In this document: in pieces, positions 24,989 through 33,907 of the stretch | Layout: each line of letters begins with the position of its first letter | Numbering within the stretch: the stretch's first letter is position 1 | DNA from: Xanthocytophaga flava | Lineage (GTDB): Bacteria > Bacteroidota > Bacteroidia > Cytophagales > 172606-1 | Assembly: GCA_030068525.1 (NCBI GenBank) | Contig: JASJOS010000017.1 | Span: 1-64,000, forward strand | Direction: 5' to 3' | DNA: 64,000 nt | Notes under the pieces: generated by a model | Told to the model about the DNA's origin: nothing | Databases searched by the model: none | What the model saw: the letters and a program-made list of their open reading frames with translations, nothing else | Position numbers and translations under genes: made by a program

Positions 24989-25753
24989 CTATTGATCTAG
25001 CCAGGCTTTGAATGCAGGCACCTTATCTCTACTGACCACTACCTCTGTGTCCATAGATGGCCGTAAGGATAAGCTCAGACGGCTGTTGGGATATAAACGC
25101 ATGTCTTTAACTGCCTGCAGATGAACAATTACTTTTCGGTTAATCCGGTGAAACAGGGTTGGGTCAAGCAGGTTTTCTAATTCTTCGAGTGTATAGTCAA
25201 CAATGAAGCGTTTGTTTTCATTACTAACCAGATACACTACTTTGCCGTCTGCATAAAAATACGATACATCCTCCACAGTTTTATATTGAAGGCGGTCGCC
25301 AAACTTAACCAGAAAGCGGGACTTGTAGTTGGGACGCTGTTTCTGGATAAGGTTAATAAGCTGTTGGATGATTTGTGGCGATATCATAGGCGGCTCAGCT
25401 TTGATGCGGCGCAATTTCTGCATAGCTTCCACCAGATGCTGATAGGAAATCGGTTTGAGCAGATAATCAATGCTGTTTACTTTAAAAGCCTGAAGAGCAT
25501 ACTGATCATAAGCTGTGGTAAAGATGATAGGACTATTTACAAAAGTTTGTGTAAAGATAGAAAAACTCAATCCGTCAGCCAGATGAATATCCATTAACAT
25601 CAGATCAGGAGATGGATTTGAACGCAACCATTGTACTCCTTCCTCCACGGTATCAAGTACCTGTTCTACCTGAATAGAGGCATCGTAACGCCGTAAGTGG
25701 TCCTGCAGTCTTTCTGCTGCCAGTGATTCATCCTCCAGAATCAATACACGCAT
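24989..25753 (-). CDS. LytTR-family response regulator
   Basis: The 254-residue protein has an N-terminal receiver domain (acidic pocket EDE at 7-9, phospho-acceptor Asp55 in LMDIHLADG, Lys near 100 in LLKP) and a C-terminal LytTR DNA-binding domain from about 140 (KFGDRLQYKTVEDVSYFYADGK, then FHRINRKVIVHLQAV). It pairs with the LytS-like kinase gene 156 bases upstream on the same strand. LytTR proteins bind direct repeats in promoters. The targets here are unknown. Confidence 0.92.
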   Translation of the reverse strand: MRVLILEDESLAAERLQDHLRRYDASIQVEQVLDTVEEGVQWLRSNPSPDLMLMDIHLADGLSFSIFTQTFVNSPIIFTTAYDQYALQAFKVNSIDYLLKPISYQHLVEAMQKLRRIKAEPPMISPQIIQQLINLIQKQRPNYKSRFLVKFGDRLQYKTVEDVSYFYADGKVVYLVSNENKRFIVDYTLEELENLLDPTLFHRINRKVIVHLQAVKDMRLYPNSRLSLSLRPSMDTEVVVSRDKVPAFKAWLDQ

Positions 25754-25909
25754 AGGTTGAAAGAAAAAAGTTTGTTATAATTCAGTAAAAATAACCTTTG
25801 TGCCATGTGATATTCATTCCACTCCTCAGTTGTATCAGCTATAAGGAATATCCAGATAAATTAGATAAACCAGATTTTTTGTAAGTTGTTTGAAATAATT
25901 GACAAATAA

Positions 25910-26953
25910 TTAGTCAAACACAGCAAGCAAGGGTAATCGAATAATGAAAGATTCGGAATCTTGCTGAATAGTGATGGTTTGCTGACTAATAAACTGATAC
26001 CGTTGGGCAATGTTTTCGAGGCCAATCTGAGTAGATAGCTCTTTTTCCAGTTTGGGTTGCAGATTGTTTTCTACTACCAGTAACTGGTTTTCATCCACGT
26101 AGATTCGAATATGTAGTGGTCGATTGCGTGAGCCAATATTGTGTTTTATAGCATTCTCAATCAGCATCTGGAGTGCCAGAGGAACTATATAATGATGCTG
26201 GTACTGTTCTGGCACATTAATCTGAATATGCAGACTGCTGTTAAACCGTTTGTCTAGAAGGTATCTGTAAGATCTGATAAAGTTCAGTTCGGTACTAAGC
26301 TCGATTAGCTCCTTTTCAAAGTTTTGTAGGACATACCTGTAGACCCTGGCGAGTTCTTCTATAAACTCAGAGGCAATAACCGGGTCTTTGAAGACCAGTG
26401 TTGATAACACATTCAGGTTGTTAAACAGAAAGTGTGGGTTAACTTGATTTTTCAGGGATTGAAACTGAGCCTGAATACTTATTTTTTTGAGACGTTCTGC
26501 TTCCAGCTGAGCCTGCCGTTGCTGGCGGAGAAAGAAGAAAATGGCATTAAGTGTATTGAGAAATAAATTTATGCGGAATCCCAGCGTAAAGGCTAGTTTG
26601 ACGGGCATATGCATTTGCTGCCAGTTGTAATCAAACTCATAATGCCCAAATACAACAACCGGTATACTAACTGATAGAGTAGTAATGACAATGCTACCTC
26701 CAAACAGTATGAGCAAAGGATGGATCTGTCTTTTGCCAATGTCCTTTAGCCAGTTTTGCAGCGTCTCTACTTTAGTTTCCAGCAGACGATTGCCTTCCCA
26801 GATACATAAAACAATAAAGACAAATGTGAGCAGAGCCTCCCAAGGCTGTAAGGGAATGTGATAATAAACGAATACCTCTACATAAAGTGTATTCAGATAG
26901 GAATAAACAGCGATGAGAAGAATAAACAGGTAACGGTACGGATGTGAAAACAT
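25910..26953 (-). CDS. LytS-like sensor histidine kinase (His_kinase family)
   Basis: The 347-residue membrane kinase has four hydrophobic segments in residues 1-150 (YLFILLIAVYSYLNTLYVEV; LLTFVFIVLCIWEG; LFGGSIVITTLSVSIPVVV; and one near 125-140). A coiled helix leads to the His_kinase box NPHFLFNNLNVLSTL near 192 with the phospho-acceptor His. The ATP-binding domain has IENAIKHN near 264, but its glycine box is degenerate, as is common in this family. It should phosphorylate the LytTR regulator encoded downstream. The ligand is unknown, since it has no extracellular domain. Confidence 0.92.
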   Translation of the reverse strand: MFSHPYRYLFILLIAVYSYLNTLYVEVFVYYHIPLQPWEALLTFVFIVLCIWEGNRLLETKVETLQNWLKDIGKRQIHPLLILFGGSIVITTLSVSIPVVVFGHYEFDYNWQQMHMPVKLAFTLGFRINLFLNTLNAIFFFLRQQRQAQLEAERLKKISIQAQFQSLKNQVNPHFLFNNLNVLSTLVFKDPVIASEFIEELARVYRYVLQNFEKELIELSTELNFIRSYRYLLDKRFNSSLHIQINVPEQYQHHYIVPLALQMLIENAIKHNIGSRNRPLHIRIYVDENQLLVVENNLQPKLEKELSTQIGLENIAQRYQFISQQTITIQQDSESFIIRLPLLAVFD

Positions 26954-27094
26954 AATCCATCCTGGATTCTTGAGTAAAGAGAAAGTTAGTTTACAAAGGT
27001 AGAGTATATCTTAAGTATAACCCATTCCATGAGAATCAGATTTTAACTGGTAAAAACCTTATGAGTAGTTGTCTCTCTTGATTAACTTTTGAGA

Positions 27095-27441
27095 AACATG
27101 AGTGATCCCGAATTTGGATGAGAGTAAAACCCAAGCCTATGTTTTTGAAAATATAGGCTTGGGTTAATTTTTAAGCAATCTCTCTTCCTGCGTTTGTTTA
27201 TTGCCCCTTTCATCACTCTTCTTGTAGCTCCTTCATTTTTTGCTTGCCCAAAAAATGAAGCAAAAAAGGGCACCTTTTCCCGATCCTTCAGCCCGCAGGC
27301 CAAAGGCCAACCTCGCGGGAAAAGGATTGCCAACGCACCTACACGACCTTCCACGATTGAAGTCAATACAACTCTCTTTGTAACATTCTTATTATTTTCT
27401 CAATGACACCCTTTTACTCAAAATTTGGGATGACTCATGTT
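27095..27441. repeat. Repeat family C element with 21-bp inverted ends, copy 1
   Basis: A 347-bp block is bounded by AACATGAGTGATCCCGAATTT and its mirror (27421-27441), two mismatches in 21. Inside are conserved stretches such as GCCAAAGGCCAACCTCGCGG (27299-27318) and TTTTTTGCTTGCCC. A diverged second copy lies inverted at 41367. It has no real coding potential, although open frames cross it. The structure is MITE-like. The hairpin at 27128 lies inside its left end. Confidence 0.65.
27128..27165 (-). terminator. Terminator-like hairpin inside repeat C
   Basis: A 13-bp perfect stem (AACCCAAGCCTAT with ATAGGCTTGGGTT) and an A/T loop. On the minus strand it is followed by TTTACTC and could terminate the fasciclin gene transcript that ends at 27481. 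The second copy of repeat C carries a hairpin in the equivalent place. Confidence 0.6.
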
Positions 27442-27480
27442 ATTTTAGGTATCGGATGTTTGTCAACCCTTATCTATAGA

Positions 27481-28509
27481 TTACTGAGCAGGGAGTAATA
27501 CCCGGTCAATCACATGGATTACACCATTCGTTGTTGTGATATTAGCCATCACTACCTTGGCAGCCGACCCGCCATTGCCACTACCTGTTACTGTAACACC
27601 TCCGGAAGGCAAGGCAACTGTAACAGAGTTATTGGTGAGCAATGTAGGCACTGCGCCGGCAGTTAACTGGGCAGAATAGTTTCTACCACTCACTACATGG
27701 TATAGAAGAATATTTTTCAGTGTAGGTACATTAAGCGGTTCGGATGTATCTGTCAGGGTAGGAATCGCTGCTTTGGCATCAGCTTCTGTCAGATTAGGGT
27801 TGCCTAATACTGCACGCAGAGTAGCTAAAAGTGCCGAATCTGTTGGGGCAAATACCGTTAGAGGATTGCTTCCGCTTAAGTCTGCTGCCAGGTCTGCTTT
27901 AGTCACTGCCGCAACCAGCAATTCAAAATTTGTATTGGCTGAGGCTGTCTCAACCAGATTTCCTGCTGGTGGATAGAGAACCTGATTAATGATATGGATA
28001 ACCCCATTGGTTGCCTGTACATCAGCAGTAGTAACAGTAGCTCCATTTATCGAAACGGTACTGCCTGATTTTGTTACATAAGCTTTGTTATTTGCACCTG
28101 AACGCAGTGTAGTTACTTCTGCATTAGGGCCTGCTGGCACTGCTGCCGCTTTAATTTCGCTGTTTAACACATGATAGCTTAGTAAGTCTGCTGCCTGTGC
28201 TGATGTCAAAGCATTTACACGGGTAATCGCATCGGCCTCATTTGTAGCTCCAAGATAAGAAATAAAGGCGGCGTCAGTAGGCGCAAAAACAGTAATCTTG
28301 GAAGAAGAAGAAAGAACATTAGTTATACTGGAACCTGCTTTCAGAGCAGCTGCTTCCAATACATCAAAATCATTGTTGGCTACAGCAATCTGTAAAACAG
28401 TTTGTCCGTCTGAGGTGTTGTCATCATCATCATCTTTACAGCTCATTACAAATAAGGTTAAAGATGCAATCATCAGAACAGTTCTGAATGGCAAAAAAAT
28501 CATTTTCAT
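27481..28509 (-). CDS. Fasciclin-domain lipoprotein
   Basis: The product is a lipoprotein of 342 residues with two fasciclin (FAS1) domains, which usually mediate adhesion. The start at 28509 is chosen because a lipoprotein signal follows directly (IASLTLFVMSC, lipobox Cys near 24) and an acidic linker DDDDDN follows the Cys. An upstream in-frame ATG at 28605 would put 32 extra residues before the signal. Domain 1 has ITVFAPTDAAFISYLG near 70-85 and VIHIINQVLYP at its end. Domain 2 has LTVFAPTDSALLATL near 212 and ends VIHVIDRVLLPAQ. It would be anchored in the outer membrane or the periplasmic face. Confidence 0.92.
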   Translation of the reverse strand: MKMIFLPFRTVLMIASLTLFVMSCKDDDDDNTSDGQTVLQIAVANNDFDVLEAAALKAGSSITNVLSSSSKITVFAPTDAAFISYLGATNEADAITRVNALTSAQAADLLSYHVLNSEIKAAAVPAGPNAEVTTLRSGANNKAYVTKSGSTVSINGATVTTADVQATNGVIHIINQVLYPPAGNLVETASANTNFELLVAAVTKADLAADLSGSNPLTVFAPTDSALLATLRAVLGNPNLTEADAKAAIPTLTDTSEPLNVPTLKNILLYHVVSGRNYSAQLTAGAVPTLLTNNSVTVALPSGGVTVTGSGNGGSAAKVVMANITTTNGVIHVIDRVLLPAQ

Positions 28510-28912
28510 ACGAATACGGTTTGTGTTTTTGAATAGTTTTAAAAATGTGTATAGCTGTCTTCTGATTGTTTGGTGAAGACAGCTATATAACTGGCTTTTT
28601 AGCATATGGATTTGTGATGGAGGATGATTCGTAGGATTTTGGGAGCCAAATGTATGAATCAGGGAGTGAAGTCGGCCTATAGATTATCTGTAAGCAACCG
28701 CAGATAGTACAAGATAAACTCGAATTACTAGAATTCGGCCCGTGTATTGTATTGCCTTCTGACTTGTCTGCCATGTTGTTCAGAAGCAAACGCGCCACTC
28801 GATGATATATTTCTAAAAGAATTTTTAACCACAAATGATTTATTAACTCAGGTGCATAAGTTTCATGGGGTGGCTATAGAACTTTGTGTCATAAATTTTA
28901 AACAAAACTTTT
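28510..28912. other. Intergenic region between divergent genes
   Basis: This is the space between the fasciclin gene and the DUF4267-cupin gene. No convincing promoter of the organism's consensus, repeat or ORF was recognised. Confidence 0.35.
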
Positions 28913-29812
28913 ATGACAAAGACCATCTCTCTTGCAATCGCTTTCCTGACAGGTATAGGAATGATCTTAATTGGTGCAAGATTTTTGATAGCACCAGAAA
29001 CCGCAGAACTTGGATATGGAATACATTTTAACGAACAAGGTGATTACTCCTTTCACTATATCAAAGGAATACGCGACTTGTTTTCTGGTTTACTTATATG
29101 CGTGTTTTTAGTAAGTAAACAAACAAAAGCATTGGCGATAACCTTGTTGGTAGGCACCATTATTCCTATTGTAGATATGTTTATCGTTTTAGGTAAAGAT
29201 TACAATGGCATAACACAAGCTATTCCCCATATTTCTGCCATTTTTGTTTGTTTTTTATTCGGAATCCTTTTATTGAGAAATAAGAAGGAGCAAAGCAATG
29301 GATACCATGGTTTTGCTAAAATCATTCAATCAGTAGATACACATAACGAAAGTGTGATTGAGTATGCTATTGTGCCAACTGAAAAGACGCCCTGGCACTA
29401 CCACACACTTTTTTCTGAGACTTTCGAAGTACTCAAAGGAACATTGGAAGTTGGACAAAACAATCAGGTATATCAGTTAAAGCAAGGTGACAGGGTCACA
29501 GTAATGCCCAATGAGAAACACTACTTTCACAATATTTCAACTGCCGACTGTTTAGTAAAAGTGACTATAAGCCCAGGCAATAAAAACTTTGAAAATGCTC
29601 TTTTAATACTAAAAGGGCTTGCAAAAGATGGTTTGGCAAGTGCATCGGGAGTTCCTGCAAAATTATCTGACCTTGCTTTATTCGTTTACTTAAACAACTC
29701 ACGAATGGTTGGACTTCAAAAAATAGCCGAACCCTTGTTTAATTATATTGCAGCAAGAGCAATCAAAAATGGACGTTTGAAAGAATTGGAGCTTACATAC
29801 TGTAGGGAATAA
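28913..29812 (+). CDS. DUF4267 membrane domain fused to a cupin domain
   Basis: The 299-residue protein begins with about four hydrophobic segments (residues 5-25, 55-70, 72-95 and 103-122) that match DUF4267: MILIGARFLIAPETAELGYGI and GIRDLFSGLLICVFL. After a loop, residues 145-235 form a cupin barrel, with HYHTLFSETFEVLKG near 160 supplying two His and a Glu as metal ligands and GDRVTVMPNEKHYFHN supplying the third His. The last 65 residues (LSDLALFVYLNNSRMVG) are helical. The function is unknown. DUF4267 usually stands alone, so the fusion suggests a membrane-tethered small-molecule binding role. Codons are more AT-rich than in neighbours, suggesting acquisition. Confidence 0.8.
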   Translation: MTKTISLAIAFLTGIGMILIGARFLIAPETAELGYGIHFNEQGDYSFHYIKGIRDLFSGLLICVFLVSKQTKALAITLLVGTIIPIVDMFIVLGKDYNGITQAIPHISAIFVCFLFGILLLRNKKEQSNGYHGFAKIIQSVDTHNESVIEYAIVPTEKTPWHYHTLFSETFEVLKGTLEVGQNNQVYQLKQGDRVTVMPNEKHYFHNISTADCLVKVTISPGNKNFENALLILKGLAKDGLASASGVPAKLSDLALFVYLNNSRMVGLQKIAEPLFNYIAARAIKNGRLKELELTYCRE

Positions 29813-29873
29813 ACCTTGTCTCTAACATAGGGTTGGAAAATGTAGGCAGAAGTAATAGGATGATACAACTGTG

Positions 29874-30791
29874 CTAATTTGGATGAAACGATTTTCGGAA
29901 TTCCAATGGAGAGAGATTGGTTTTGCTCTTAAACAGCTTACTGAAAGATTGAGAATGTTCAAACCCCAACTCGTAGGCAATCTCACTCACGGTGAGGTTT
30001 GTTATTGATAGCTTCTGTTTAGCTAGTTCAATTAGCTGCTCGTGGATGAGTTGCTGTGCAGTTTGGCCCGTCAGTGCCTTCAACATATTGCTCAGATACT
30101 TGGGGGATACATTCAGTCGGTCGGCAAAATACTGTACCGTAGGTAGCCCGTTGGAAGGCTCTGTATCTTTGAAATAGGCCACAAACAACTCCTCTAACTT
30201 ATCCAGGAGTTGGTGGCCAGCGCGCTGTCGGGTAATGAATTGACGGTTATAAAATCGTTCGGAGTAATTGAGCAATGTCTCTATCTGCGAGATAATGATT
30301 CTCTGGCTGAATTTATCAATGTTCGAATGGTATTCCTGTTCAATGGTTTTGATGATACCCATCATCGTATCTTCTTCCTTTTTAGATACAAATAGGGCTT
30401 CATGGATGGCATAGCCGAAATATTCATACTTTTTTATCTCTTTGGCAAGGGAAGTGTTCCAAAAGAAATCCGGGTGTATGAGTAACATCCAGCCGGATTT
30501 ATTGGATGGCGCTTCTGTGGGCCGTTCGAGTCCAAAGACCTGTCCTGGCGCGATGAAGAACATCACCCCCTCGTCGAAATCGTAAGACTGCTGTCCGTAT
30601 CTGATCTTTCCGGCAATGTTCTTTTTGAGTGAGATAAAGTAGAAATCAAACACCCATTGACAATTGTTGTATTCCGGCAACATTTGCACTTCTGCATAAT
30701 TCACGATGCTGATCAGGGGGTGCTCTGGAGGAGTTAGTCCTCTGGTGCGATGAAATTCAGAGATTGTTTTTAATCGTTGAATGCTTGCCAT
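29874..30791 (-). CDS. AraC-family transcriptional regulator
   Basis: This is a 305-residue regulator. The N-terminal half (about 25-190) is an AraC-type ligand-binding region with FDEGVMFFIAPGQVFGLE near 70. The C-terminal HTH pair lies at about 215-300: VQYFADRLNVSPKYLSNMLKAL, and VSEIAYELGFEHSQSFSKLFK, ending PLEFRKSF. In Bacteroidota such regulators commonly control adjacent oxidoreductases. Here the NmrA-like gene lies 238 bases upstream on the same strand, so it might be a target (inference). Confidence 0.9.
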   Translation of the reverse strand: MASIQRLKTISEFHRTRGLTPPEHPLISIVNYAEVQMLPEYNNCQWVFDFYFISLKKNIAGKIRYGQQSYDFDEGVMFFIAPGQVFGLERPTEAPSNKSGWMLLIHPDFFWNTSLAKEIKKYEYFGYAIHEALFVSKKEEDTMMGIIKTIEQEYHSNIDKFSQRIIISQIETLLNYSERFYNRQFITRQRAGHQLLDKLEELFVAYFKDTEPSNGLPTVQYFADRLNVSPKYLSNMLKALTGQTAQQLIHEQLIELAKQKLSITNLTVSEIAYELGFEHSQSFSKLFKSKTNLSPLEFRKSFHPN

Positions 30792-31028
30792 GCGCTTACC
30801 TTTTTAGTGTATTATCAATACTAGAAGCATTTACAAGGTAGAGGTTATCAATGGGAATACATAAGAAAGTTAATCAGTCCTTTATCAGATGCTAAATTAT
30901 CCAATTCTTCTGACTCCCATTTTACCTCTTTTAGAATCTGATGCCAAATAGAGAGTTATGCTTGGTTTCTGAGAAAATATACATCAAATTCACAGGTCAC
31001 CTGTTGGGCTACACGTTCCTGTCAGTAT

Positions 31029-31934
31029 TTATTCCTGATTATAGGCTTCTGCGAATTCTTTAGCGAAGTCTTTCAGTTTTACTTTACCCAGTGCTGGCTT
31101 GTGCTGGTTGTAGTCATCATATAGTTTGCCGTTGCCCTGATTTTCCTGTAGTTCCACAAATCCTCTTGCAACCTGTTCATTAAAGCCAATACCCAGCCAG
31201 CTATTCAGAAGTTGCTCACTTGGAATAACTTTCCATTTCAGATCAGGTGTGCCGATAGCTTCGCCAAGTGCTTTGGCAATTTCATTAGGTGATGCCACAT
31301 CACTGGCAATATAGCGCACTGTTTTGCCTTCAAATGGCTTATCTACCTCTTCTGCGATAGTTGCAGCAATATCTTTCGGCGAAACCCAGGGTTCTTTGTT
31401 GTCACCTCCATAGTTGGAAATGATAGCGCCTTGTGACTTGATGACCGGAATAAATGAAAACAAGTTGATATAGAAGCCTACAGGACGCATAAACTTGACA
31501 GACACATTGTCTGGCAGTTGCCTCAGAAGTTGCTCGACGTTGTGGTGAAACAGGAGAATGCCATTGCCTTTGTCTGTATGTGCGCCGATGCTGCTCAGGT
31601 GAATTACACTCTTTACTCCGGAGCGTTCAACAGCCTGTTTGTAGTTCTCACCGATTTGGGTGATGCCACCTATAAAGTCAATGGATTGGTCAAACATATC
31701 TCCTACAGCTTCCATCGTTTCCATGAGATAAACGATATCTGCGCCTTGAAAGGTTTGGGCCAGGAAATCGGCATCCTGCATTTTACCAATTGCTGCCGAT
31801 GCACCTAGTGCTTCAATATCTTTCTGGCGGTTGGCATTACTGCTTATAACGGTTACGGAATGTCCCTTTTCTATCAGTGTTTTTGTGAGTGGCTTACCAA
31901 TGTTACCAAGAGAGCCTGTGAGTACGATGTTCAT
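31029..31934 (-). CDS. NmrA-like / SDR-family NAD(P)-binding protein
   Basis: The 301-residue protein opens with a Rossmann nucleotide-binding motif, MNIVLTGSLGNIGKPL. The start at 31934 is preferred to the ATG eight codons upstream because it begins at the first strand of this fold. SVIHLSSIGAHTDKGNG near residue 118 and VSVKFMRPVGFYINLF near 143 match atypical SDRs of the NmrA/QOR2 group, which lack the Tyr-x3-Lys pair and often act as redox sensors or quinone reductases. The substrate is unknown. It is cytoplasmic. The AraC gene downstream may regulate it. Confidence 0.9.
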   Translation of the reverse strand: MNIVLTGSLGNIGKPLTKTLIEKGHSVTVISSNANRQKDIEALGASAAIGKMQDADFLAQTFQGADIVYLMETMEAVGDMFDQSIDFIGGITQIGENYKQAVERSGVKSVIHLSSIGAHTDKGNGILLFHHNVEQLLRQLPDNVSVKFMRPVGFYINLFSFIPVIKSQGAIISNYGGDNKEPWVSPKDIAATIAEEVDKPFEGKTVRYIASDVASPNEIAKALGEAIGTPDLKWKVIPSEQLLNSWLGIGFNEQVARGFVELQENQGNGKLYDDYNQHKPALGKVKLKDFAKEFAEAYNQE

Positions 31935-32440
31935 AATGTTATTGTTTTGTTTATGCAAATCTATACAGGGAGGAAAGGAAGGATGTAGTCAAAAGTCGCT
32001 ATGTTGTATCCAAATAGATGTGGTAGGTAAAAAGATATCAGGAATTTGAATAGGAGCCTGGTTGTAGGTAAGAAGTGTATTTTTCTGATAACAGCTAATC
32101 TGGTAAGGCATGGCCCTGCAGGTGTGCGTTTCACTATGTTAAGTTGATTTATCAGTAGTGATCTACTGAGAGAAAGTAGTCTGGTATCATTAGAAACTTA
32201 TCATGTCCCACATCTTTTTCGCAAACGAGGTTTTTAAGGAAGGCGAGACTGGTTCAAATGGAAAGGTGCTGGTTCGAACGTCCGTTCGGACCTATATTGA
32301 AAGCAACGTCCGTTGCGTTGGCACAAATTGAGCCAAGTCCAGTTGTGTAATAGTACTCAAACAGGGCCTTACCTACCAACGCAGCGGACGCTCAATGCTG
32401 TCCACTTAAGGAAGTTTATTTCTTTTTTATATTTCTTTAT

Positions 32441-32554
32441 TGTCCTTCTGAAAGAATCTCGTGACAAATAGAGCCGTGATTGGTTTGTGAGAGAAAAAAC
32501 ACACTCCAAGTCCAAAAGTCGCCGGTCTTGTCACGAGATTCTTACAGAAGGACA
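32441..32554. repeat. Repeat family A core, copy 4
   Basis: This is the best preserved copy. The 27-bp arms at 32441-32467 and 32528-32554 match as inverted repeats with one mismatch. The centre again has ATAGAGCC on the left and GTCGCCGG on the right, the orientation of copy 1. Confidence 0.8.
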
Positions 32555-32809
32555 GGTGAGATAGTTTAAGTGGTTTTCTTACCTTGATTGCATTGAGCGG
32601 ACGCTTGCGCCAGAAACTTTCTTTGTTTCCAGAAAAAATATGGGACACGATAAGCATTAGAACCTGCCCTGCCATTGGTGGTAGCATAAGCCTTATAACT
32701 GAGCATTGGCTAGTTATATATGTTAATCAGATAGTTAACCTACCCCCATTGTTACCCCCATATCATCCCACCTTTCCCGGCTTTATCCAGACAGGTGTGG
32801 TACTATCGG

Positions 32810-32886
32810 CGGACTTTCCTTTTGGAGAGTATTTTCTCAGAAATCAAACATGGCTCTATTTGTCAAAAGTTTCTTTCAGAAGGACA
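32810..32886. repeat. Repeat family A core, partial copy 5
   Basis: Only the right part of a copy in the orientation of copies 2 and 3 remains: GGCGGACTTTCC, then GGCTCTATTTGTC and the arm TCTTTCAGAAGGACA. Confidence 0.6.
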
Positions 32887-33022
32887 AAAAAAGAAATAAA
32901 AAGAGTAGAGAAATTTTCTTAAGCTGACAGCATTTTCAAATTGGGTACGGTTGGACACCCACGCCAGTGACTTTATATTTATAGCCCCCTTTTCCAGTAA
33001 AGTTATGGAACAGGGTATAGCT

Positions 33023-33781
33023 CTAGTGTTTGTGCTGGGCACTGTCTGCTTTGTGGCTGATGACAAATTGCCTTACCTGTCCTTTTTCCCATGCATTCGC
33101 CATCGGATCAACTTGTGGCATAGGGATGTCTGCTCTTTTTGCTTTTATCTTATCTGTGGAAATATCAAATCGTTTGTCCCGTTCCTGAAGTAACTGAGAA
33201 TGTAGCTGTCCTTCTTTTGTAAAGCCCATCATCACCATAGGAGAGCCTACAGGCAGTGTTCGTTCCTGATCGGTATGCCAGGTGTGGATTGTTTTACCAT
33301 AGGTAGAGACAAGCTTTTCCATTAACTCGTGTTCTGCTATATCCGGAATGCCCGGAGCTATAAGTGATCCGGATTTTACTTCATGATGATGCGAATGCCA
33401 AAGCGTTTTTTCTTCTTTGGGTAATGTTTTAAAAAGCTTTTCTGTAATAATATATTCTACTCCCATAATCTTGGCATTCTCATCATTGCCATCAAAAATA
33501 ATAGCCTGATACAGATCTTCATTAAGCTGGCTTACATAATGATGTGCTTCCATCTGAGCATTTATATTGCCATTGTAAAAGTGGAAACCATCCAGATAGG
33601 TGCTGAATTTTTTAAGCGGAGTCTTGCTTTGCAGAATATCTGCACCTGTATTCAGGGTTTTATCCTTTGCCGTTTTCTCATCACCTGGTGACTCTACATT
33701 CGATGAAGTATTTTTACCTCCACAAGCATTTAGAAGAACCATCACCAACACTAACCACAACATTTTGTTATATTCTTTCAT
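33023..33781 (-). CDS. OBAP/DUF1264 family lipoprotein
   Basis: The 252-residue protein has a lipoprotein signal (LWLVLVMVLLNACGG, lipobox Cys near 20). After a low-complexity linker it has the DUF1264 core known from oil-body-associated proteins: LDGFHFYNGNINAQMEAHHYVS near 65-85, IIFDGNDENAKIMGVEYII, EKTLWHSHHHEVKSG near 140 and a C-terminal HTWHTDQE. The His clusters are the conserved feature. The function is unknown in bacteria. The protein is predicted to be attached to the outer or inner membrane. The stop lies just inside the edge of the repeat block, so the last residues may have been altered by it. Confidence 0.85.
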   Translation of the reverse strand: MKEYNKMLWLVLVMVLLNACGGKNTSSNVESPGDEKTAKDKTLNTGADILQSKTPLKKFSTYLDGFHFYNGNINAQMEAHHYVSQLNEDLYQAIIFDGNDENAKIMGVEYIITEKLFKTLPKEEKTLWHSHHHEVKSGSLIAPGIPDIAEHELMEKLVSTYGKTIHTWHTDQERTLPVGSPMVMMGFTKEGQLHSQLLQERDKRFDISTDKIKAKRADIPMPQVDPMANAWEKGQVRQFVISHKADSAQHKH

Positions 33782-33907
33782 AAAGAGGCATCCGTTTTAG
33801 TTTAAAAAATGTACACAGAGGGGTACAAAGATGATACCTTACTTTTTCAACAGTGATACTTTAGGCAGGGTTAACTCAGATTAACATCACTGAGATAAAT
33901 ATATAGT

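Larger units (their letters stand above)
32268..32960. repeat. Large composite block of repeat families A and related ends
   Basis: The block opens with the outer end GGTTCGAACGTCCGTTCGGA (32271-32290), then AACGTCCGTTGCGTTGG, then a TCAATGCTGTCCACTTAAG motif near 32391. It contains a complete core A (32441-32554) and a half core (32810-32886). It closes with CTTAAGCTGACAGC near 32921 and a degraded GGTTGGACACCC. The opening is the inverse of the block end at 24760-24836. It fills the space between the NmrA-like gene and the OBAP gene. Confidence 0.65.

Noticed and set aside
27082-27406. Open frames encoding FGQAK-type peptides
   Set aside because: They arise from the conserved repeat C sequence. 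The same peptide appears in the other copy (41387-41690) in a different context, so the conservation is at DNA level.
32427-33066. Open frames of 67-112 codons around the repeat block
   Set aside because: They cross family A cores and the 3' end of the OBAP gene, and the products resemble translations of the repeat.
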